The notes beneath the pieces are model-generated. The model did no database searches. It saw nothing but the letters and a program-made list of their open reading frames with translations, and had not been told where the DNA came from. This document shows positions 38,468 through 44,766 of a DNA stretch of 44,766 bases, piece by piece; the first letter of the stretch is position 1, and each line of letters opens with the position of its first letter. Both the position numbers and the translations under genes were made by a program. Source of the DNA: Bacteroidales bacterium (GTDB taxonomy: Bacteria > Bacteroidota > Bacteroidia > Bacteroidales > WCHB1-69); the NCBI GenBank assembly GCA_017651425.1, contig JAGCCZ010000041.1, forward strand, positions 1 through 44,766, read 5' to 3'.

Positions 38468-40138
38468 ATGAACAGACATTCATTTTTCATATTGTTATCC
38501 TTGGTCTTTTTTGTCGCTGCCACCACCGCACAGGAATACGAGGCGACCTATCATCTGATTTCGAAATCCTACACCCTCAACGAGGACGGCAGCATGGACT
38601 ATCGCTATCGCAAAGAGCTGCAGCTCTTTACGACCGCCTCTTTCGATAAATATGGAGAGACTTTCATTGTATATAATCCTGAATATCAGACTCTCACGAT
38701 TAACGAGGCTTATACGGTGCGCAAGGACGGCAGCGTTGTGAAAACTCCCGACAACGCCTTCAATCCCAGTTTGCCCTACTCATGTACGGATTGTGAACGT
38801 TTCAATCCTTTGCGCGAGATGGTGGTGACCCACACGGCCTTGGAGTATGACGCGACCATCGTGCTCGACTACACCATCCATACGCAGCAACCCTTCCTGC
38901 CGTCGCTGATGGAACGTGTCGATCTGTACGAGGACGCTCCCGTGGATCATTATGAGATAGCCGTCACTGTGCCGAAGGAAATCAATCTGTACTACAACCT
39001 GAACTGGCATGGCAAGCAGGGCGGGGCACTCCCGGAATCCACGGAGGGCAATGTCCGCAAGTTGCAGTGGAAATTTGATAATTTGGAACAGAAAACGGCA
39101 GAGAGTTACCTTCCCCACAACGAGCTTCCCTATCTGATGTTCACCACATTCGACAGCCCCACCACCTTCATGTCGGATTTCACCATGCAAAACGCCTTCA
39201 TGCCGGCTCCCGCCAATTTGTACGATGCTGTTCTGAAGCCTATCATGGACAAAGACGTGTCCCCTATGGAAAAGGTCATCGCGATTCGCGATTATGTGCA
39301 TGACAATATCCATACCAATGCGCTTCCGATCCGATACATGGCATATGTTGTGGCATCGCCGTACATGGTGTGGACCACCAACTGCGGCACGCCGATGGAG
39401 AAAAACTTGTTATTGGAGTCGATGCTGCGCACGGCAGGCTTTGATGCGCGTTTCGGACTTCTTTACGCTCATCTGATGGATAACCCCGAATCGCTTTTGC
39501 GTTTGGATATGGATGGTCAGATCTTTTACATCTCCGCTGCGTCGAAGAGCCAGCTCTCCATGGATGTGAGCCGGACAAACGACAGTTTTATCGGTAAGAA
39601 TGGCAACGTCTCCCTCTTCCAGTCGGAGAGCTGCAAAATCAACAGGGAAGTGGCGGTGAGTTTGGTGAAGTCGGAAGACAAGCTGGTCCCCGACGTGACG
39701 GTCAGAAACTCTGACATTGTTTCGCCCTTGTCGCGCACGTTGCAGCCCAAAGGGAATGGCGTGATCGCCGAGATAGTGCCGTTGAGCGGCCGCTATTGTC
39801 AGTTGTTGCTGCACGATGGCAGTTTCGGCATGGCGCCTCGCTCCGTCAACTTGCCTCGCCAGCGCAAGCATCCTGTTGCTGTCACCCCGGCAGAGGAATG
39901 CTACATCTATGAGGTTTCTCTTCCCGCTGACGCAAAGTGGATAGTGAACCCGTACGAGTACAGCAAAACGTATCCGTTTGGCTCCATCACGGTTAAGGCC
40001 ACGGTGTCGGGCGACAAGTTGACGGTGTCCCGCCAGTTGACGCTTACGGAGAGCGAGATTTCCCTGAAGGATTACAAGAAATTCCGCGAGATGATGACGC
40101 AGTGGGATGCTCCCCATCCTTTCGTTATCCAATACTGA
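38468..40138 (+). CDS. DUF3857/transglutaminase-like paralogue with degenerate triad
   Basis: 556 residues from the ATG at 38468, with signal peptide MNRHSFFILLSLVFFVAATTAQ. Same layout as the gene before it: DUF3857 domain (YEATYHLISKSYTLNEDGSMDYRYRKELQ) then a transglutaminase-like domain (MEKVIAIRDYVHDNIHT). The cysteine survives as C306 (TTNCGTPMEKNLLLESMLRTAGF). The His position falls in NPESLLRLD with no His, and the Asp position reads YISAAS instead of LLDPT, so the triad is lost. It is probably a non-catalytic partner or binding protein in the periplasm. glgB follows after 25 bp. Confidence 0.78.
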   Translation: MNRHSFFILLSLVFFVAATTAQEYEATYHLISKSYTLNEDGSMDYRYRKELQLFTTASFDKYGETFIVYNPEYQTLTINEAYTVRKDGSVVKTPDNAFNPSLPYSCTDCERFNPLREMVVTHTALEYDATIVLDYTIHTQQPFLPSLMERVDLYEDAPVDHYEIAVTVPKEINLYYNLNWHGKQGGALPESTEGNVRKLQWKFDNLEQKTAESYLPHNELPYLMFTTFDSPTTFMSDFTMQNAFMPAPANLYDAVLKPIMDKDVSPMEKVIAIRDYVHDNIHTNALPIRYMAYVVASPYMVWTTNCGTPMEKNLLLESMLRTAGFDARFGLLYAHLMDNPESLLRLDMDGQIFYISAASKSQLSMDVSRTNDSFIGKNGNVSLFQSESCKINREVAVSLVKSEDKLVPDVTVRNSDIVSPLSRTLQPKGNGVIAEIVPLSGRYCQLLLHDGSFGMAPRSVNLPRQRKHPVAVTPAEECYIYEVSLPADAKWIVNPYEYSKTYPFGSITVKATVSGDKLTVSRQLTLTESEISLKDYKKFREMMTQWDAPHPFVIQY

Positions 40139-40163
40139 TTGTTTGCATAACACTTTTTTGAAA

Positions 40164-42158
40164 ATGATAAAGAGACCTGAACTTGTAAAGATAGACCCGT
40201 ATCTCAAGCCATACGCGGAGGCGTTGCAGAAGCGTCATCAGCGTGCGGTGCTCCGCGAGTTGGAGTTCACCGATGGCAAACGCGCGTTGTCCGATGTGGC
40301 CAACGGCTACCTCTATTACGGTCTGCACCGCACGGAGAAGGGCTGGGTGTTCAGGGAGAAGGCTCCCAACGCTGTGCAGCTCTACCTGTATGGCGATTTT
40401 TCCCGATGGCAGGTGAAGCCGGAGTTCGCGCTCCACGCCCTCGGCAACGGCGACTGGGAGATTGAGTTGCCGGATTTTGCTCTGAAGCATGGGATGCTCT
40501 ACAAGCTTTGGATGGTCTGGCGCTCCGGCGCCGACGAGCGCCTGCCCGCATACGCCACCCGCGTTGTGCAGGACGACACCACCAAGGTCTTCTGTGCACA
40601 GGTGTGGGAACCGGATACACCCTACCAATGGCAGTACGACGCCCCCGCGAAGGTCACGCACCCGCTCATCTACGAGGCCCATGTGGGCATGTCTTCGCAA
40701 GATGACAAGGTTGCCTCCTACTGGGAATTCAAGGAGAATGTTATCCCAAGAATCAAAAAGTTGGGCTACAATATGATACAGCTGATGGCTATCCAGGAAC
40801 ATCCCTATTACGGCTCTTTCGGCTATCAGGTTTCCAACTTTTTCGCGCCCTCGTCGCGCTTCGGCACGCCCGAGGAACTGAAAGAGCTCATCGACACGGC
40901 GCACCGTGAAGGCATCGCCGTGATCCTTGACATTGTGCATTCGCACTCCGTCTCCAATGAAAAAGAGGGACTCTCCCTCTTCGACGGCAGTGACAACCTC
41001 TATTTCCACTCCGGCGAACGTGGGCACCATCGCGTGTGGAATTCCCGCTGCTTCGACTACGGCAAGCAGGAAACGCTGCTGTTCCTCTTCTCCAACCTTA
41101 AATATTGGCTGCAGGAGTTCCATTTCGACGGCTTCCGCTTCGATGGTGTCACCAGCATGTGCTACATGAACCACGGATTGGGGGTGGACTTCCTGGAATA
41201 CGCGCAGTATTTTGACGACAATGTCGATGAGGACGCGGTGACCTATCTTTCGATGGCCAACAACTTGGTACACGGTCTCGCCCCGCAGGCGGTGACCATT
41301 GCCGAGGACGTGAGTGGCATGCCTGGCATGGCCTTCCCGACGGAACGTGGCGGCATCGGCTTCGACTTCCGCATGTCGATGGGTATCGCCGACTACTGGA
41401 CCAAGACGGTCAAGACGCTCTCCGACGAGCAGTGGGGCATGGGCGACATCTACTTCCGTATGACCGACAAGCGTCGCGAGGAGCAGACCATCAGCTATGT
41501 GGAGTGCCACGACCAGGCTTTGGTGGGCGACAAGACGCTCATCTTCCGCATGATCGACAGCAAGATGTACACGGCCATGTCGGTGCTCACGCCGGACATG
41601 ACGGTGGACCGCGGCATTGCCCTGCACAAGATGATCCGATTGGTGACGCTGACCCTGGCATCAGGCGGCTATCTCAACTTCATGGGCAACGAGTTCGGCC
41701 ACCCCGAGTGGATTGACTTCCCCCGCGAGGGCAACGGCTGGTCGTGCCATTACGCCCGCCGCCAATGGAACCTCGCCGACGATGAGCTGCTCAAGTATGC
41801 AGGACTCAACCGCTTCGATGCCGACATGATACACCTTGTGGAGCGCGAGAATCTCCTCGACTACTTGCCCGAGAAGTGCTGCGACAACAACGGTGATCTG
41901 ATCTTGGCTTATCATCGCGGGCCTTGTTTGTTTGTTTTCAACTTCAATCCTGCGAAATCTTTCACCGATTATGAAATAACTTGCAAAAAAGGCCGTTATT
42001 CAATTTGCTTGGACAGCGACTCGCCCAAGTACAACGGTTTTGGTAACATCGACGAGACGACGGAGTACTGCACCACCACGCGTGCCGGCCTCCCGCGAGT
42101 GAAGCTCTACCTGCCCAGCCGCAGCGCCCTCGTCCTTAAAAATGTGGATAGTAAATAA
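40164..42158 (+). CDS. glgB: 1,4-alpha-glucan branching enzyme (eukaryote-like GH13_8)
   Basis: 664 residues from the ATG at 40164. Two N-terminal segments (CBM48-like, YGDFSRWQVKPEF) precede the GH13 barrel. The catalytic set is complete: nucleophile D327 (FDGFRFDGVTSM), acid/base E381 (TIAEDVSGMPG), third acid D450 (YVECHDQAL). FMGNEFGHPEWIDFPR and SCHYARRQWNLAD are typical of the branching enzymes of eukaryotes and Bacteroidetes rather than the E. coli GlgB type. It makes alpha-1,6 branches in cytoplasmic glycogen. No other glycogen genes are nearby. The neighbours are periplasmic proteins, so the shared transcription is not functionally clear. Confidence 0.92.
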   Translation: MIKRPELVKIDPYLKPYAEALQKRHQRAVLRELEFTDGKRALSDVANGYLYYGLHRTEKGWVFREKAPNAVQLYLYGDFSRWQVKPEFALHALGNGDWEIELPDFALKHGMLYKLWMVWRSGADERLPAYATRVVQDDTTKVFCAQVWEPDTPYQWQYDAPAKVTHPLIYEAHVGMSSQDDKVASYWEFKENVIPRIKKLGYNMIQLMAIQEHPYYGSFGYQVSNFFAPSSRFGTPEELKELIDTAHREGIAVILDIVHSHSVSNEKEGLSLFDGSDNLYFHSGERGHHRVWNSRCFDYGKQETLLFLFSNLKYWLQEFHFDGFRFDGVTSMCYMNHGLGVDFLEYAQYFDDNVDEDAVTYLSMANNLVHGLAPQAVTIAEDVSGMPGMAFPTERGGIGFDFRMSMGIADYWTKTVKTLSDEQWGMGDIYFRMTDKRREEQTISYVECHDQALVGDKTLIFRMIDSKMYTAMSVLTPDMTVDRGIALHKMIRLVTLTLASGGYLNFMGNEFGHPEWIDFPREGNGWSCHYARRQWNLADDELLKYAGLNRFDADMIHLVERENLLDYLPEKCCDNNGDLILAYHRGPCLFVFNFNPAKSFTDYEITCKKGRYSICLDSDSPKYNGFGNIDETTEYCTTTRAGLPRVKLYLPSRSALVLKNVDSK

Positions 42159-42167
42159 ACGACGACA

Positions 42168-43205
42168 ATGAAAAGATTCCTCATCCTGATAGGCTGTCTC
42201 TTCGCCATCTCTTTGTATGGCCAGGACACCGCGAACATTAACAAGACCGATGCCCAGGGCAGAAAGCAGGGCGTTTGGAAAAAGTATGAGAAAGGCAAAT
42301 TGGTCTATGAAGGCCAGTTCAAGGATAATGTGCCCTACGGTACGTTCCAGTATTACCACACCAACGGGAAACTCAAGAGCACCACGGAGTTCTTGCAGGG
42401 TGTTCACAAGGTGAAGACCGTCATCTATCATGAAAATGGCCACAAGGCGTCCGAAGGCGTTTTTATTGACCAGAAGAAAGACGGCGTTTGGCGCTATTAT
42501 GCCAACAATGACCAGCTGATCACGGTGGAGGAGTATGCGCAGGGAAAGCGTACCGGCACATGGCAGATCTTTTCCAAGGAGACCGGCCGCTTGTTGGAAG
42601 AGACGCATTACGAGAACGACCGGCTCAACGGTGTCTTTAAGACTTTCTACACAGACGGGTCGGTGAGCTTGGAGGAGAACTATTTAGAAGGCAAGCGCAA
42701 CGGACGTTCCACCTCCTATCTTCCCAAGGGCCAGGTCTCTGTCACGGGCAATTACCTCAAAGGCAAGCGCATCGGGAGTTGGGACTTTTATGATGCGAAC
42801 GGAAAACTCCGTTCCACGATGGAGTACGCGGAGAACGGCACCTCCAAGACATACGTCTATTTGTACAACAATGGATATGGCCAGAAGATAAACCAGGACA
42901 TCATCGCCTATTTCCTCAAGTCGGGCGAAAAGGCGGTGGCGGTCCTGCGCGACGGCAAGCGGCTGCAGATGAGCGAGTCGTTGGAAGAGATTGTCATATG
43001 GGCCGACTTCATGGTCTTCACGCGCATTGCGCCCAGCGTCATTGCGGCCACCGATGCCATTGTGGGCTACAAGGAGGTGGAGGGCGCCGCCAATGATGCC
43101 ATCATCATCAAGCTAAGACCCTCGCCAGGCGAGGATGTCTACTCCGAGGGCGATGAGGCCAAGATGGTCAAAGCCCTTTTTAACACTGAGAAACCAAAAG
43201 AATAA
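42168..43205 (+). CDS. Secreted MORN-repeat protein with unknown C-terminal domain
   Basis: 345 residues with signal peptide MKRFLILIGCLFAISLYG. Residues about 28-235 are about eight MORN_2 type repeats: GRKQGVWKKYEKGKLVYEG, NVPYGTFQYYHTNGKLKS, KDGVWRYYANNDQLITVEEY, GKRNGRSTSYLPKGQVSVTG, GKRIGSWDFYDANGKLRS and others. The C-terminal 110 residues (YLYNNGYGQKINQDIIAYFLKSGEKAVAVLRDGKRLQM ...) form another domain that I do not recognise. Secreted MORN proteins are common in Bacteroidetes, with mostly unknown roles. Gap to glgB 9 bp, so the same transcript. Confidence 0.78.
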   Translation: MKRFLILIGCLFAISLYGQDTANINKTDAQGRKQGVWKKYEKGKLVYEGQFKDNVPYGTFQYYHTNGKLKSTTEFLQGVHKVKTVIYHENGHKASEGVFIDQKKDGVWRYYANNDQLITVEEYAQGKRTGTWQIFSKETGRLLEETHYENDRLNGVFKTFYTDGSVSLEENYLEGKRNGRSTSYLPKGQVSVTGNYLKGKRIGSWDFYDANGKLRSTMEYAENGTSKTYVYLYNNGYGQKINQDIIAYFLKSGEKAVAVLRDGKRLQMSESLEEIVIWADFMVFTRIAPSVIAATDAIVGYKEVEGAANDAIIIKLRPSPGEDVYSEGDEAKMVKALFNTEKPKE

Positions 43206-43238
43206 CCAATCATCGGCGTGATGCCGAAAAACTGTTTT

Positions 43239-44318
43239 ATGAAGAAGATTTTTGCTTTTTTCGGGGCAATTGCATTGTCCTTGTCTGTTTTTGCACAGAC
43301 GGAATATACGTTCACGACCTATCGCAACGTGGTGAACAACGGCTATGATTTCTGGATTTCCACACCGGACGATTATGCGGTGAAAAAGAATGAGATGCCC
43401 GTCATACTGTTTCTGCATGGGCACAGCCTCTGCGGTACCGACCTGAACCGTGTGCGCAAGTACGGCTGCTTGGACGCCATCTCGATGGGGCGCGACATCG
43501 ACGCCTTGATCATCGCCCCGCAGAACCCCGGCGGCCCTTGGAATCCCGACAAGCTGATGAATGTGCTGAATTGGGTGAAGAACCGCTTCGAGATGGACAC
43601 CGACCGCATCTATGTCATCGGCATGAGTCAGGGTGGCTACGGCACCTTCGACCTCGTGGCGGCCCATCCCGAGCCGTTCGCGGCTGCCATGGCCCTCTGC
43701 GGCGGAAAGTCGAGAGGCGACGTCTGCGGACTCAACACCCTCCCGTTCTGGATTTTACATGGCACTGCCGACAACGCCGTGCCCCTCAGCCAGTCGCAGA
43801 TTGTCGTGGATGCCATGAAGAAGTGCGGTTCCACGCATCTGCTTCGTTTTGACAAACTCAATGGATACAACCATTCCCAATTGGCCAAGGTCTTCTATAT
43901 TCCTGAGACTTACGAGTGGCTGTTGAGCCACAACCGTAAGGTGAAGAAGGTCAACAAGGACATAAAAATCACGACGGAAAAGCTGAACAACGCCTATCAG
44001 GACATAGACAGGAGTTCCAACAAAATCATTGTTAGGGATAACAGTCGCAATGCGCCCGAGCCGATGGAGGGTAGGGGAGAGACTGTGACCGCCCAGGACT
44101 CATTGGCGAAGATCGCGAACGAGGTGGTGCAGCCCGCGCCCAAGGCCAAGCCCGCTCCTGCTCCTGCCAAGAAGCCGACCGTTCATGTTGTCAAGAAGGG
44201 CGACACGCTCTCGGCCATCGCCCGCAAATATCACACGACCGTGGCAAAGTTGTGCAAAATCAACCATATCAAGGAGACGAGCATCCTCTCGTTGGGCCAG
44301 CGCATCAAGGTGCGGTAG
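43239..44318 (+). CDS. Secreted alpha/beta hydrolase (esterase-like) fused to LysM
   Basis: 359 residues from the ATG at 43239 (signal peptide MKKIFAFFGAIALSLSVFA); the ATG at 43218 only adds seven residues. The N-terminal half is an alpha/beta hydrolase close to the phospholipase/carboxylesterase group: VILFLHGHSLCG, the nucleophile elbow GMS130QGG, D178 (HGTADNAVP) and H212 (GYNHSQL). A linker of about 80 residues (PAPKAKPAPAPAKKP) leads to one C-terminal LysM domain (HVVKKGDTLSAIARKYHTTVAKLCKINHI ... LGQRIKVR), a peptidoglycan- or chitin-binding module. A hydrolase held at the cell wall, perhaps removing acyl groups from wall or glycan, is inferred. It overlaps the convergent permease by 14 bp. 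Confidence 0.82.
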   Translation: MKKIFAFFGAIALSLSVFAQTEYTFTTYRNVVNNGYDFWISTPDDYAVKKNEMPVILFLHGHSLCGTDLNRVRKYGCLDAISMGRDIDALIIAPQNPGGPWNPDKLMNVLNWVKNRFEMDTDRIYVIGMSQGGYGTFDLVAAHPEPFAAAMALCGGKSRGDVCGLNTLPFWILHGTADNAVPLSQSQIVVDAMKKCGSTHLLRFDKLNGYNHSQLAKVFYIPETYEWLLSHNRKVKKVNKDIKITTEKLNNAYQDIDRSSNKIIVRDNSRNAPEPMEGRGETVTAQDSLAKIANEVVQPAPKAKPAPAPAKKPTVHVVKKGDTLSAIARKYHTTVAKLCKINHIKETSILSLGQRIKVR

Positions 44319-44766
44319 CCGTTTTCCGCAATTGGCTGAGCAGCACGCCGGCGACTACAATAAAAATACCGAGAATCTTCTGGGAGGTCAGCGCCTCCTG
44401 TCCCAACATGGCGGCACCGCAGATGGTGACGATGGGGATGGCGTTGGTGAACACAGTCAGCTTGGTGATGGAAATATGCTTGGCGGCGTAGGAATAGAGC
44501 ATGTAGGCTCCGGCAGAGCAGAGCACGGCCAGACAGACCAGACAGACGACTGCGTTGGCGCTCCAAACGATTCCGCCCCAGTGGCGGAGGTCGAAGATGC
44601 ACACAAACGGCAAATAGAAGGGAATGGCCAGCAGGTTCTGGTAGGTGGTAATGGTGATGGGACTGTATTCTTTGACCAAACGCGCCAGCAACACACTGTA
44701 GCCGCACGCCGCCAACAGCGCCAGTAAAAGCCAGAGCAATCCCTTGACGTTGAATATGATGTTGCT
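44305..44766 (-). CDS. EamA/DMT-family permease, C-terminal half (cut by window)
   Basis: The reading frame is open to the window end, so the gene continues beyond it; about 153 residues are visible. They are the second EamA repeat: IIFNVKGLLWLLLALLAACGYSVLLARLVKEYSP, YQNLLAIPFYLPFVCIF, AVVCLVCLAVLCSAGAYMLYSYAAKHI, TKLTVFTNAIPIVTICGAAMLGQE, ILGIFIVVAGVLLS. It is an inner-membrane transporter with unknown substrate. The stop lies inside the 3' end of the convergent hydrolase gene. Confidence 0.82.
   Translation of the reverse strand, partial: SNIIFNVKGLLWLLLALLAACGYSVLLARLVKEYSPITITTYQNLLAIPFYLPFVCIFDLRHWGGIVWSANAVVCLVCLAVLCSAGAYMLYSYAAKHISITKLTVFTNAIPIVTICGAAMLGQEALTSQKILGIFIVVAGVLLSQLRKTATAP

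Overview
The window looks like the chromosome of a Bacteroidales-type member of the Bacteroidetes. It has proteins ending in type IX secretion system (T9SS) sorting domains of both type A and type B, -7 promoter boxes of the form TAnnTTTG, a DUF4293 protein, M16 peptidases, DUF3857/transglutaminase proteins and a eukaryote-like glycogen branching enzyme. Lysine 2,3-aminomutase, a butyryl-CoA dehydrogenase/Etf operon and a [FeFe]-hydrogenase maturase point to an anaerobic, amino-acid-fermenting, probably host-associated organism. The species cannot be fixed from the sequence. There is no rRNA, CRISPR array, prophage or complete insertion sequence; one tRNA (Ala-GGC) is present.

Layout. 1-3.4 kb (+): the end of a TonB-like protein, a cupin, a secreted TPR protein and a C69 dipeptidase. 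3.4-5.3 kb (-): lysine 2,3-aminomutase (kamA) and a YbgC-type thioesterase. 5.3-15.3 kb: an accessory-looking surface-protein region with a giant 1,831-residue FN3/CUB/jelly-roll adhesin and a 677-residue propeller-like protein, both T9SS cargo on the minus strand. This region also holds three broken remnants of T9SS C-terminal coding sequence, a three-hairpin repeat, 7-nt tandem arrays and a YhcG/DUF1016 PDDEXK nuclease gene. 15.3-23.9 kb (+): a co-directional run atoA-bcd-etfB-etfA-lolD-lipoprotein-DUF4293-ybaK-thiL-ispG. 23.9-24.5 kb: a decayed gene and tRNA-Ala. 24.5-29.7 kb: hydE (-), an M16 protease (+) and a DMT permease (-). 29.7-34.6 kb (-): an apparent four-gene operon of ECF sigma factor, membrane-anchored protein with a T9SS type-B domain, catalytically dead M16 protein and type-B T9SS cargo. 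34.7-44.8 kb: 3-methyladenine glycosylase, TerC-like protein, two transglutaminase-like proteins, glgB, a MORN-repeat protein, a secreted alpha/beta hydrolase-LysM fusion and a partial DMT permease.

How the genes fit together. kamA plus atoA-bcd-etfBA are pieces of the lysine-to-butyrate fermentation route, but here they are split by about 10 kb of surface-protein genes and debris, and the other pathway genes are not in view. The sigma/type-B operon joins a regulator pair to secreted cargo. The most unusual signals are (i) an ECF sigma factor paired with a membrane protein whose periplasmic end is a T9SS sorting domain; (ii) seven 7-nt tandem arrays, six of them starting at or near the stop codon of a gene or gene remnant and each unit supplying a stop triplet, so that they stop all three frames; (iii) a nuclease gene bracketed by 33-bp direct repeats derived from a T9SS sorting-domain gene end; and (iv) a three-hairpin element with 55-56 bp spacing.
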